Shown piece by piece: positions 43,809 through 52,918 of a stretch of DNA of 64,000 bases. Positions within the stretch are counted from its first letter, which is position 1, and each line of letters opens with the position of its first letter. This DNA is from Cyclobacterium plantarum (GTDB taxonomy: Bacteria > Bacteroidota > Bacteroidia > Cytophagales > Cyclobacteriaceae). The stretch covers positions 62,001 to 126,000 of the forward strand of contig NZ_JAANYN010000003.1 in the NCBI RefSeq assembly GCF_011290685.1. The letters are read 5' to 3'. The notes under the pieces were generated by a model. It saw only the letters and a program-made list of their open reading frames with translations, was not told where the DNA came from and did no database searches. Position numbers and translations under genes: made by a program.

Positions 43809-46553
43809 TTATCTTCTGGTTATAAATTCATCTAAATTCAGCATGGCATTGCTCACCAAACGCATGGCGGCCAATTTTGGGTTTGCGTCCAGGTCTTTGC
43901 CTTCCTGCTCGTAATACGCCAAAGACTCCTGATAAAGCTGGTGTAAGACTTCCACCTTTTCCTGCTCAGGAGGTTTTGCTGTAACCAGCTGAAGGTTTTT
44001 TTCAATACCTGCTTTGATATCTTCCCCGCTTTCTTCCAAAATTCTCTTTGCCCAGGCACTGGCAGCCTCTACATATACAGGGTCATTCAATAAAACGAGG
44101 GATTGCAGCGGCGTGTTTGTCCTTACTCTTCTGGAGGTACATACTTCCCTGGATGGACTGTCGAAAGTCACCATGGAGGGGTAGGGATGTGTTCTTTTCC
44201 AATAGGTGTAAACTGCTCTCCGGTATTTGTCCTGGCCCTCGCTTTCAAACCAGAACCTTCCACCGAAACCGATGATATTTTCCGGTTGGTAAGGCATTAC
44301 GCTAGGGCCGTAAAGTTCCCTGTTCAGCAAACCGCTGATAGCCAGTGCCTGATCCCGAATGGTTTCCGCCGGGAGCCGGGTCCGGGATCCCCTGGAAAGG
44401 TATTTGTTGTAAGGGTCCTTGGCTAATTTTTCATCGCTGCTGACCGAACTCTGACGGTAACTTGCCGACATCACGATCATTTTGATAAGGGATTTCATGG
44501 ACCAGTTGTGGTCCTCTCTGAAGGTCACCGCCAACCAGTCCAGTAGCTCGGGATGGGTAGGAGCTATGCCCTGGCTGCCAAAATCTTCCATACTTTCCAC
44601 AATGCCGAATCCAAATAGCTGTTCCCAGATGCGGTTTACCATTACCCTTGCCGTTAATGGGTTTTCTTCACTCACCAGCCAGGCGGCAAAATCCATCCTG
44701 TCCGGGTTTGACTCGTTAATGCTGCCCATGATTTCGGGAATACCAGCCCGAACTTCCTTACCTTCGGACCTCCAATCTCCGCGCTCAAAGACATGGGTCT
44801 TCCTGGATTTATTTGCTGGCAAATCACGTAAGATTGGCGTTTGAACTGCTTTTACAGCCAATAGCTCATCCAATTTTTGTTGCAAGGCTTGAGGATACTG
44901 GTCTTTTGCGGGAGCCTTTTCATGGTAATACAGCCAATCCACCCTTACCAGATCCTGGGCAAAAATCCGGTCTTTTTTAAAATAGTAATAAACATCTCTT
45001 TTACCCTTTACAGGGGTAATGGGTATTTTTAACGTATTCCATTTTGCGGGACGGTTACCGGGGAAGCCCTGACCAGTTACCTGAAAAGTTCCTTCTCCAA
45101 TTTTGCTGCCCAGTATGGAATCCAGCCTTATTTCTACCCTGGCACCTGTAAGAGAGGCATAGCCCAGGGAAATGGCTTCCACCTCCGTCAGGTCTACCTG
45201 CTCAAACTTGATCCAGGAACTGTCCTGTACCTGCCATATCGAAGCCTGATCGTGGGCAACCAATTCGATGAAGCGGCTTTTGTCCTGAAACTCCTCTGCT
45301 TCCACCCTGCGGTGCCCCAGGGTATAAAGCAATTCCTGCTTTTGCTGATGCAGGAATTCATCAGAGACCTGGGCTAATTTATCTGCTGGTTCCAGCTGTT
45401 CATTTACCCAGGTAAGCAGCTTTTTGACCTTTTCCTTTTCGGCAGGTTCATAGGTAAAAACCTTGGGTTGTTCATTATAGAGGTCCTTGTCCTGCGTATT
45501 ATTAAAAAAGGCCATGGATTTATAAAAATCCTCATGCCGGATGGGATCATAAGGGTGGCTGTGGCATTGCACACAGGCCATGGTGGTGCCCTGCCAGACT
45601 TCAAAAGTAGTGCCCACTCTTTCCATAGTGGCAGCAACCCTGAATTCCTCATCATTGGTGCCCCCTTCATCATTGGCCATGGTATTTCTGTGAAAAGCAG
45701 TGGCAAGCAGGTCCTTTTCCCTGGCTTGGGGCAATAGGTCCCCGGCGATCTGAGCAATGGTAAAAGTATCGTAGGGCATGTCCTTGTTAAAAGCCTCAAT
45801 CAACCAGTCCCTGTATTTCCAAATTTCCCTGTGGAGGTCTTTTTCATATCCTTTGGAGTCCGCATACCTGGCCAGGTCCATCCAAAAGGAAGCCCATTTT
45901 TCACCGAAGTGGGGCGAATCGAGCAAACGGTCCACCGCAGTTTCATAGGCCTCGGGAGAGCTGTCATTTTTAAAAGCCTCATAGTCTTCTAGACTGGGAG
46001 GAATGCCGGTAACATCCAGGGCGAGTCTTCTCAGGAGGATTTCTTTGGAGGCTTCCGGATTGGGCGCAAGTTCCATTTCTTCCAGCTTGCCGAATATAAA
46101 ATGATCGATTCCATTCTTTGCTTCCATACCCTTTGGAATGGAGGGAGGGGTAATATCATCATCAGGAGGGATGTAGGCCCAGTGTTTTTCCCAGACCGCA
46201 CCCTGGTTGATCCATTTTTTAATCAGCTCTATTTCCTGATCGGACAAAGGTGCTTTACCCAGTGGCATGCGCATTTCCGGATCATGATGACTCAAGCGTT
46301 TTACCATCTCGGATGCGGAGGCGTCTCCCGGTACAATGGCCGGTTTACCGGATTCTGTGGGCATTTTTGCCTCAGATTCAAATAGCAATGAAAACCCTCC
46401 GGATTGCTTGACTCCACCGTGACAGGAGATGCACTTATTATTGACAATAGGACGTATGTCCCGGTTGTAACTTATCTTGTCGTCCTTTGGCCATGCCCAA
46501 TAAATGGCCAAGGCAAAAAGGGGTAATACAAATATCAGGTTCCGGTTCTTCAT
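43809..46553 (-). CDS. Cytochrome c-type DUF1549/DUF1553 (PSD1 family) protein
   Basis: A 914-residue exported protein. An N-terminal hydrophobic anchor (residues 5-21) leads to a planctomycete-type cytochrome c domain with haem motif CISCH (41-45) and candidate Met ligand in MRMPLGK. DUF1549 follows (about 140-340) with a second motif CVQCH (327-331), then a central carbohydrate-binding-like sandwich (about 430-560), and C-terminal DUF1553 (about 600-880) with VNRIWEQLFGFGIVES and RRVRTNTPLQSLVLLNDP. Function is not established; a redox enzyme on polysaccharide or its degradation products has been proposed. It is followed by the DUF1501 gene. Confidence 0.88.
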   Translation of the reverse strand: MKNRNLIFVLPLFALAIYWAWPKDDKISYNRDIRPIVNNKCISCHGGVKQSGGFSLLFESEAKMPTESGKPAIVPGDASASEMVKRLSHHDPEMRMPLGKAPLSDQEIELIKKWINQGAVWEKHWAYIPPDDDITPPSIPKGMEAKNGIDHFIFGKLEEMELAPNPEASKEILLRRLALDVTGIPPSLEDYEAFKNDSSPEAYETAVDRLLDSPHFGEKWASFWMDLARYADSKGYEKDLHREIWKYRDWLIEAFNKDMPYDTFTIAQIAGDLLPQAREKDLLATAFHRNTMANDEGGTNDEEFRVAATMERVGTTFEVWQGTTMACVQCHSHPYDPIRHEDFYKSMAFFNNTQDKDLYNEQPKVFTYEPAEKEKVKKLLTWVNEQLEPADKLAQVSDEFLHQQKQELLYTLGHRRVEAEEFQDKSRFIELVAHDQASIWQVQDSSWIKFEQVDLTEVEAISLGYASLTGARVEIRLDSILGSKIGEGTFQVTGQGFPGNRPAKWNTLKIPITPVKGKRDVYYYFKKDRIFAQDLVRVDWLYYHEKAPAKDQYPQALQQKLDELLAVKAVQTPILRDLPANKSRKTHVFERGDWRSEGKEVRAGIPEIMGSINESNPDRMDFAAWLVSEENPLTARVMVNRIWEQLFGFGIVESMEDFGSQGIAPTHPELLDWLAVTFREDHNWSMKSLIKMIVMSASYRQSSVSSDEKLAKDPYNKYLSRGSRTRLPAETIRDQALAISGLLNRELYGPSVMPYQPENIIGFGGRFWFESEGQDKYRRAVYTYWKRTHPYPSMVTFDSPSREVCTSRRVRTNTPLQSLVLLNDPVYVEAASAWAKRILEESGEDIKAGIEKNLQLVTAKPPEQEKVEVLHQLYQESLAYYEQEGKDLDANPKLAAMRLVSNAMLNLDEFITRR

Positions 46554-46938
46554 TTAATCGGGCTTTCCTTAGATTCACAAAGTAGCAAATTATGCCATCA
46601 TTGTCAAAACCCAATCCTGTACTGTGCTGTAGAGCAGGTATAAAACAGTTTGCTATTTAATGTTGTTTTATTTATATTTTGAGTTATAGACAGGATAGTA
46701 CAGGCTAGTATTGTCCACCAATTTAATTATAATTGTAATGCTTTATTTCCAGTCGGTGAGGGCAGAACATCATTTTACGCTTATCCTGATCTGAAAAGTT
46801 GATTTGAAGCGAAAATAAAAAGTCTTGTAAGAAAGAAATGAATTTCATGAAATCGAGCACAATGGAGGCGACAAACAGAGGGTTGAGTACCGAATATGCG
46901 AGATTCCATGTGACCATTAAAGAACAAATTATTGACAC
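46554..46938. promoter_or_regulatory. Shared divergent intergenic region with repeat elements
   Basis: The region separates two divergent cytochrome-type operons. It contains a tandem decamer CAGGATAGTA/CAGGCTAGTA (46691-46710, 9 of 10 identical) and an 8-bp inverted pair CCTGTACT (46616-46623) and AGTACAGG (46697-46704), suggesting a regulator site. No consensus TAnnTTTG box was found for either gene. A 34-codon frame at 46838-46942 ends in ATGA overlapping the next start; it may be chance. Confidence 0.35.
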
Positions 46939-48213
46939 ATGAAACATAGAATAATGGCCATTATATGGCTGATAGCAGCTGTTTTGCTAATTACAATTCC
47001 GGGAGATGGATTGCTGGCTGCAGCACTTCAGGAACAGGCTGCAGAAAGCGAACCTTTCTGGTTATGGAAATTTTTGGGTCGATTGCATCCGCTGGCAGTT
47101 CACTTTCCGGTGAGTTTATTGTTGTTTGCGGCTGTTCTGGAACTATTTACGCTGAAAGATTTCAACCACAAGCTGAGGCCGGGTATTGATTTGCTGGTAT
47201 GGGCAGGGGTAGCCGGAGCGGTGCTTGCCGCTGTACTTGGCTGGGTCCTGGCTACAGTGGAGGATTATGGGGGCAATACCCTGGATGTACATCAGTGGAC
47301 AGGTATTACAACTGCATTCTTTGGTTTGTTGCTCATTTATTTTTTGAGAAAATCCGAAAACGGGAATAATCTGCAGGCAGTTAAGGCATTTCGTTCTCTG
47401 TTATTTATCTCAGCCATTGGGGTATCCGTGGCCGGTCACTTCGGTGCTTCTCTTACCCATGGGGAAGACTACCTTACCAGTACATTTCCCTGGAATGAGG
47501 ATGACTATTCCCCCGAAGATCTTAATATTGATTTGGTAGCTTTTGGAGAAGAAGGTGAGCTCAGTGAACAGAAGCAGGTGGAGCTGGTGGGAAAAGTAAG
47601 GGCTGTTTTTGCCCATAATTGTTACAAATGCCACAGTGATGCCAAGATCAAGGGAGAATTAAGGCTGGATGAGCGGGAATATGTTTTTGAAGGAGGGGAA
47701 TCCGGTCCTGTGATCGTTCCCGGAAATCCTGCTAAAAGCGACCTGGTAAGAAGGATCAAGCTGCCAAAGGACCATGAAGACGCCATGCCTTCCAAAGGTA
47801 AGGTGCTTTCAACCGATGAAATTGCCTTGATTTCTTTTTGGGTCGAAAGAGGTGCACCATGGCCAGATGCGGCCAGTGAGGTAAGTGAATACAGGGTAGC
47901 AGCACTGGAACCAAGAAGACCCAATGTACCCGCTCCAAGAAAAGGTATGAACCAGCCCATAGATATTTGGGTGGATGAATATTTTCAGGAACAGGACATT
48001 ACATGGAAAGATCCGGTAGATGATAAGACTTATCTGAGAAGAATATATCTGGATATCATCGGGTTGCTACCAGACCCGGAGACCTACAAGGCTTTTCTGG
48101 AAGATTCCCGACCAAATAAAAGGGCTGCCTGGGTAGAAGAATTGCTCAACCGAAATGACGATTACGCCACCCATTGGATGACCTTCTGGAATGATGCTTT
48201 AAGAAACGATTAA
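46939..48213 (+). CDS. 5' part of an interrupted cytochrome c DUF1549/DUF1553 protein (DUF2231 fusion)
   Basis: A 424-codon frame ending at an in-frame TAA. The N-terminal half is a DUF2231-type membrane module with four helices and conserved His residues (RLHPLAVHFP, VHQW, GHFG), expected to bind haem b. A periplasmic c-type domain with CYKCH (228-232) and the candidate Met ligand region AMPSKGKVLS follows, then the start of DUF1549 (RRIYLDIIGLLPDPETYKAFL). The frame stops at RND, where relatives continue with YTGTGYI. The rest of the gene continues in the same frame after the stop. If real, the product would lack most of DUF1549 and all of DUF1553. Confidence 0.8.
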   Translation: MKHRIMAIIWLIAAVLLITIPGDGLLAAALQEQAAESEPFWLWKFLGRLHPLAVHFPVSLLLFAAVLELFTLKDFNHKLRPGIDLLVWAGVAGAVLAAVLGWVLATVEDYGGNTLDVHQWTGITTAFFGLLLIYFLRKSENGNNLQAVKAFRSLLFISAIGVSVAGHFGASLTHGEDYLTSTFPWNEDDYSPEDLNIDLVAFGEEGELSEQKQVELVGKVRAVFAHNCYKCHSDAKIKGELRLDEREYVFEGGESGPVIVPGNPAKSDLVRRIKLPKDHEDAMPSKGKVLSTDEIALISFWVERGAPWPDAASEVSEYRVAALEPRRPNVPAPRKGMNQPIDIWVDEYFQEQDITWKDPVDDKTYLRRIYLDIIGLLPDPETYKAFLEDSRPNKRAAWVEELLNRNDDYATHWMTFWNDALRND

Positions 48214-49422
48214 ACCGGTACGGGATACATTACCAAGGGCAGGTACGCTATTACCGATTGGCTATATACCTCTTTGAGAGAAAACAAGCCTTATGACCAG
48301 TTTGTCAAACAACTGCTTGATCCTGATGAAAAGTCCAAAGGATTTATTGAAGGTATTCGCTGGCGGGGAGATGTGAATGCCAGCCAGGTTACGGAAATGC
48401 AGGCAGCGCAAAATGTGGGGCAGGTGATCCTTGGCCTGAACCTAAAATGTGCATCTTGCCATGACAGTTTTATCAGTGATTGGAAATTGGAAGAGGCCTA
48501 TGCCTTTGCCAATATATTTGCTGATACCACCCTTGAAGTAAGCCGCTGCGAAACCCCGATAGGAAAAAAGGCCAGCACAAAGATTTTATGGGAAGAATTG
48601 GGAGAAATTGACAGCACAGCAAGCAGGGACAAAAAACTGGAGCAACTGGCAGAATACCTCGTCCAACCTGCCAATGGCAGGATGTACAGGACTATTGTAA
48701 ACCGGATATGGAAGCAAATGATGGGCAGAGGTTTGGTGGAACCTGCTGATGAGATGGACAATTTACCCTGGAGCCAGGATTTACTGGATTGGATGGCTAC
48801 TGATTTTGAAGACAATGGTTATGATTTGAAAAACCTGATATACAAAATTGCCATATCAAAGGCTTACCAGCAACCTTCGATAGGTGTGGAAGATCCACAG
48901 TACCTGACAGATGATGATTTTGTATTCGAAGGAGTGGTGAGAAGGAGATTGACGGCTGAGCAATTTGCCGATGGTGTGAGTCAAAATATCCATCCGCTTT
49001 TTGAGATGGAGGCATTGAAATACAATCCCAATGAGTTGGCAGTATCGGAAGAGTCATCTATGCCTTTTGCCAGGGCATCACTGGTAGCCAATAATGACTT
49101 CCTGAAAGCACTGGGCCGACCAAACCGTGAGGTAGTATCGACCAGCAGGGACAGCCAGGCCAGCTTGCTACAAGCCCTGGAGCTTACCAACGGAGAAACC
49201 CTGAATGAGGCCTTAAAAGATGGTGCCATGAAGTGGAAAGAGAAATACAATGATGGTGACATTATTGTGCATGAAACCTATCGCCAACTTCTGGGAAGAG
49301 ACCCCCATCAAAATGAATTCAATGTGGCCATGGAGGTTTTGGGAGAAGATCCCGAGCCCGCAGCCATTCAGGATTTATTTTGGGCAGTTTTGTTGTTGCC
49401 TGAATTTCAATTAATTTACTGA
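48214..49422 (+). pseudogene. 3' part of the interrupted cytochrome c DUF1549/DUF1553 gene
   Basis: The same reading frame resumes directly after the TAA at 48211-48213 with TGTGYITKGRYAITDWLY, then LRENKPYDQFVKQLL, a haem motif CASCH (from 48448) and DUF1553 (VNRIWKQMMGRGLVEP, then VVSTSRDSQASLLQALELTNG). Only one base separates TAA from a Tyr codon, the residue expected there. It has no start of its own in a suitable place; the TTG at 48274 is an internal Leu. The 3' part is otherwise intact, so the lesion is recent, a sequencing error, or read through. The DUF1501 gene follows after 16 bp. Confidence 0.75.
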
Positions 49423-49438
49423 TCAAAAGCAATTAGCG

Positions 49439-50866
49439 ATGAATTATAACTGGAAAAGAAGGGATTTTCTAAAAAAAACAAGTGCAGCGAGCATAGCAGC
49501 CATGGCGGCAGGCATGCCCATGTCGGGCTTGCTTTCTTCATGTTCCACAAAGGAGAAAATAGAAAGTTCCGCTGATACGGTAATCCTGCTTTACATGGCG
49601 GGGGGCATGGCCCATACAGAGACTTTCGACCCAAAGAAATATACGCCATTCCGTAAAGGAATGGAATCGAAGGAGGTATTGAGTACCTTTCCATCCTTTC
49701 CTACAGCCCTAGATGGTATTGAATTTTCAGAAGGTTTGGAAAATATCGGGCAGATAATGGATCGGGGTACACTTATCCGATCCTATGTGGCTGCAGATTT
49801 GGGGCATATCCTGCATACCCGTCACCAATATCATTGGCACACTTGTTATGAACCGCCCCAATCAGTGGCCGTTCCGCATATGGGATCCTGGATGGCCAAG
49901 GAACTTGGCCCTGTTAATCCCGTTATTCCCCCCTTTATCAATATCGGACAAAGGTTTACTGTGGGTGAAGGAGAAGAGTTAAAGGCTTTCCACAGTGCGG
50001 GATTTTTAGGCAGTGAATATGGCCCTTTTCTGATACCCGACCCCACTTCCGGGCTGGATAGTGTGAGGCCGCCTGTGGGCATGTCCAATAAACGGTTTGA
50101 AGCCAGAAACCAATTGTATGAGCGCCTGGTTCAGGAAAGTGCCATGGGTGAGTTTGGCTCTGATTACCAAAAGGAATCGCTGAAGAGATCCATGGAGCAA
50201 GCCTACAGACTATTGAACTCCCCTGAGGCAAAAGCCTTTGACCTCAGCCAGGAGCCCAAAGAGAAATACGATATCTACAATACAGGTAAGTTTGGACTAG
50301 GTTGTCTGATGGCCAAAAGGCTGGTGGATCAGGGAGCACGTTTTATTAGTGTAACTTCAGAATATGAACCCTTTGTAGGCTGGGATACCCATGAGAATGG
50401 ACATACCCGCCTGGTGGACATGAAAAAATTGATTGATGCCCCCATAGCCCAGCTGATCAAGGACCTGGATGAAAGTGGCCGTCTGGACCGTACCATGGTC
50501 ATTGTGGCCAGTGAATTTAGCCGGGACATGCTTACAGAGGGCAGACCCGGAGCAAAGGTAAAGGACCAGGTGGTGGTACCCGATATTATCGATGACATGA
50601 AAAATTATGGCATGCACAGGCATTTTACGGACGGTTGTTCTGTATTGATGTTTGGTGGAGGCGTCAAAAGGGGACATGTGTATGGAAAGACAGCAGATGA
50701 GCGGCCATGTAAGAGCATTGAGAAACCCATAAAAATTGCTGCTTTGCACCAGACCATTTATCATGCACTGGGCATAGACCCTGAAACCAATTACGAGATT
50801 GAAAAGAGACCTTTCTATACCACTCCGGATGGAGAGGGAGAGGCAGAAATGGATTTACTGGCTTAA
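49439..50866 (+). CDS. Tat-exported DUF1501 lipoprotein
   Basis: A 475-residue DUF1501 protein, second copy in the window. WKRRDFLKK is the twin-arginine motif, followed by a hydrophobic stretch and lipobox LLSSC. Family segments are VILLYMAGGMAHTETFDP, RTRHQYHWH-type block (here HTRHQYHWHT), VTSEYEPFVGWDTHENGH, VASEFSRDM and HRHFTDGCSVLMFGGGVKRG. It differs clearly from the copy at 42347 and so is an old duplication. It lies 16 bp after the cytochrome-type gene, mirroring the arrangement of the left arm. Confidence 0.87.
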   Translation: MNYNWKRRDFLKKTSAASIAAMAAGMPMSGLLSSCSTKEKIESSADTVILLYMAGGMAHTETFDPKKYTPFRKGMESKEVLSTFPSFPTALDGIEFSEGLENIGQIMDRGTLIRSYVAADLGHILHTRHQYHWHTCYEPPQSVAVPHMGSWMAKELGPVNPVIPPFINIGQRFTVGEGEELKAFHSAGFLGSEYGPFLIPDPTSGLDSVRPPVGMSNKRFEARNQLYERLVQESAMGEFGSDYQKESLKRSMEQAYRLLNSPEAKAFDLSQEPKEKYDIYNTGKFGLGCLMAKRLVDQGARFISVTSEYEPFVGWDTHENGHTRLVDMKKLIDAPIAQLIKDLDESGRLDRTMVIVASEFSRDMLTEGRPGAKVKDQVVVPDIIDDMKNYGMHRHFTDGCSVLMFGGGVKRGHVYGKTADERPCKSIEKPIKIAALHQTIYHALGIDPETNYEIEKRPFYTTPDGEGEAEMDLLA

Positions 50867-50875
50867 TTTAAAAAA

Positions 50876-51943
50876 ATGAAAAACAACTTAAACCCAAGAA
50901 GGGAATTTATCAGGAAAACCGGACTTACTGTATTGGCAGGTGCGGTGGTTCCCAATATCATCATCAACAAATCCTACGCCATGAAGAAAGAAACTATATT
51001 GGGACACGGATCTCACCGGTACCGGGTCATTGAAGGTTGGGGAAACCTGGACCCTTCCAAAAACCCCGTTAATGATTGCCACGAAATGGTTGAAGACGCA
51101 AAGGGCCGATTGATTTTGCTGACCAACGAAACCAAAAACAATGTCATCATTTATGACAAGTCCGGTAAATTACTTGAAACCTGGGGGACCAGTTACCCCG
51201 GTGCCCATGGCCTGACCATCAGTGATGAGGGAGGGGAGGAGTTTTTGTACATTGCCGACAATACCCGTAGTCAGGTTATCAAAACCGATCTGAAAGGGAA
51301 TGAAATCATGGTGCTGGATTATCCCAAGGAAACCGGGAATTACGACTATCCCCGGCAGTTTGTGCCTACCGAAACGGCCATCAACCCGGCCAATGGAGAC
51401 ATTTACATCGTCGACGGTTATGGAAGGAATTACGTCACGCAGTATGATGCCAAAGGGAAACTGATCCGGCAATTTGGTGGTTCCGGGGAAACAGACGAAA
51501 CATTCAACTGCTGTCATGGTATTCTGGTGGATACCCGAGACAAAGCCAATCCCACCTTGCTGATTACAGACCGGGGTCATATGCAGTACAAAAGGTTTAC
51601 CCTTGACGGCAAATACATCAAAACCATACCCATGCCAGGCTCATTTGTCTGCAGGCCTGTTTTGAGAGGGCAAAATGTCTATGCCGCTGTATACCGCAGC
51701 ACATCCCAATCCTACCCCAACTCCGGTTACATCACCGTATTGGATACCAATGACCAGGTAGTGTCGACACCCGGAGGAACGGCTCCTGAATATGTGAACG
51801 GAAAACTACAGGAGCAGCGAAAAGATCTGAGTTTCCAGGGCTTTATGCATCCACATGACGTTTGTGTGGACCGTGACGAAAACATTTACGTGCCTCAGTG
51901 GGCTTCTCAAAAAACCTATCCGGTGAAGTTGGAGCGGGTTTAA
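50876..51943 (+). CDS. Tat-exported NHL-type beta-propeller protein
   Basis: A 355-residue protein with the twin-arginine motif NPRREFIRKTG and a hydrophobic stretch ending near KSYA, then a six-bladed NHL-like propeller: repeats with GRLILLTNETKNNVIIYDKSGKLLETWG, GDIYIVDGYGRNYVTQYDAKGKLIRQFGG, and MHPHDVCVDRDENIYVPQW, shown by the D-G-x-I-Y/V pattern. NHL propellers bind ligands or act as lyase/amidating domains. It starts 9 bp after the DUF1501 gene and is probably co-transcribed. No catalytic assignment is possible. Confidence 0.83.
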   Translation: MKNNLNPRREFIRKTGLTVLAGAVVPNIIINKSYAMKKETILGHGSHRYRVIEGWGNLDPSKNPVNDCHEMVEDAKGRLILLTNETKNNVIIYDKSGKLLETWGTSYPGAHGLTISDEGGEEFLYIADNTRSQVIKTDLKGNEIMVLDYPKETGNYDYPRQFVPTETAINPANGDIYIVDGYGRNYVTQYDAKGKLIRQFGGSGETDETFNCCHGILVDTRDKANPTLLITDRGHMQYKRFTLDGKYIKTIPMPGSFVCRPVLRGQNVYAAVYRSTSQSYPNSGYITVLDTNDQVVSTPGGTAPEYVNGKLQEQRKDLSFQGFMHPHDVCVDRDENIYVPQWASQKTYPVKLERV

Positions 51944-51964
51944 TCATTATTGATAAATCGATTT

Positions 51965-52627
51965 ATGGGGAATAATTTTTCGTATCATCAAAAATCCAGA
52001 TCGGAAGTAGATTTTAATAAGCAGGAACCTGATTTAAGCCATGAAAATATTTGGGTGGCTTTTTTAAGTGGTAGCAATAAGGCCCTTGCTGATCTGTATA
52101 AATTGTACAGCAATAAACTTTTTGTTTATGGCAGACAGTTTACTCATTGTAATGAACAAATTTATGATACGATTCAAGACGTTTTCTTTTACCTGACAGA
52201 ATCCCGTGAAAAGCTGTCAATGGCAAGATCCGTCAAACTTTATTTGTTCTCTGTCTTTAGGAGGATGTTATTAAAATCCATTGAAAAAGAACGACTGCTG
52301 GTTTCGGGAAATGCCTCGGAAATAGAAGGATTTCAAATTATTGTAGATGAGGCATTTTTCCCCGTGCATGCGCAATTGGACAACAGGCAAAGAAAAAGGA
52401 TTGAAGTCGCCTGTAACCAATTACCTGCAAGGCAGAGGGAGATGTTGATATTGCGGTTTTTTGAAGGGATGAGTTACGAGGAAATTGCGGATATCATGGG
52501 GCTTGCCAATTCAAAAACGGTAAGAACCATGTTATACCGCTCTTATCATAAATTGTCAGAGATTTTAGCTCCCCATAAGCATGAATTGAGTGCTTTGGCA
52601 GCTGTTTTTAACACCTTCCAATACTAA
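51965..52627 (+). CDS. ECF RNA polymerase sigma-70 factor
   Basis: A 220-residue sigma factor of the Bacteroidota FecI/SusC-operon type. Region 2 is recognisable in LADLYKLYSNKLFVYGRQF and DTIQDVFFYLTESREKL, and region 4 in LPARQREMLILRFFEGMSYEEIADIMGLAN followed by KTVRTMLYRSYHKL, shown as the D-F/R-Q-R-M and EIAxxMG patterns. ATG at 51965 is preferred over TTG at 51950. It lies 21 bp after the propeller gene, so it may share the transcript of the cytochrome/DUF1501 operon while acting on the downstream SusC operon. Confidence 0.88.
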   Translation: MGNNFSYHQKSRSEVDFNKQEPDLSHENIWVAFLSGSNKALADLYKLYSNKLFVYGRQFTHCNEQIYDTIQDVFFYLTESREKLSMARSVKLYLFSVFRRMLLKSIEKERLLVSGNASEIEGFQIIVDEAFFPVHAQLDNRQRKRIEVACNQLPARQREMLILRFFEGMSYEEIADIMGLANSKTVRTMLYRSYHKLSEILAPHKHELSALAAVFNTFQY

Positions 52628-52706
52628 CAGTGAGTTTTTTTCAATTGGTTTTGCCCACACTTATTTTTTAGTAGTCTGGTTAAAAGATTCCATAAGTTCT
52701 ATTCCT

Positions 52707-52747
52707 AAATAAGCCGCGCATAATTTTATGCAGTGGCTTTATTTTTT
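52707..52747 (+). terminator. Rho-independent terminator after the sigma gene
   Basis: AAGCC (52711-52715) pairs with GGCTT, enclosing the inner palindrome GCATAA-TT-TTATGC, followed by TATTTTTT. It separates the sigma gene from the FecR operon. Confidence 0.7.
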
Positions 52748-52756
52748 GGGTTTTTT

Positions 52757-52806
52757 GGCAAATTTAAATTGTTTGCCCTCGAGCAATTTACCTTTTGGTA
52801 ATTTGG
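52757..52806. promoter_or_regulatory. Two adjacent inverted repeats upstream of fecR
   Basis: GGCAAA (52757-52762) with TTTGCC (52772-52777), and a second imperfect palindrome centred on ACCTTTTGGT (52783-52806, 8 of 10 pairs). They lie between the sigma-gene terminator and the FecR start, and could be operator or promoter elements. Function is inferred from position only. Confidence 0.4.
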
Positions 52807-52918
52807 CTTATAGTGATGAGCAGCAATAATTAATTTGAAAAAAAATTATTTTTTTAGTGGTTGTTTGCCTTTTGATAGTCACTTTAGTTGTAGTGACGAT
52901 AGACCTTATTCCGCAAAC

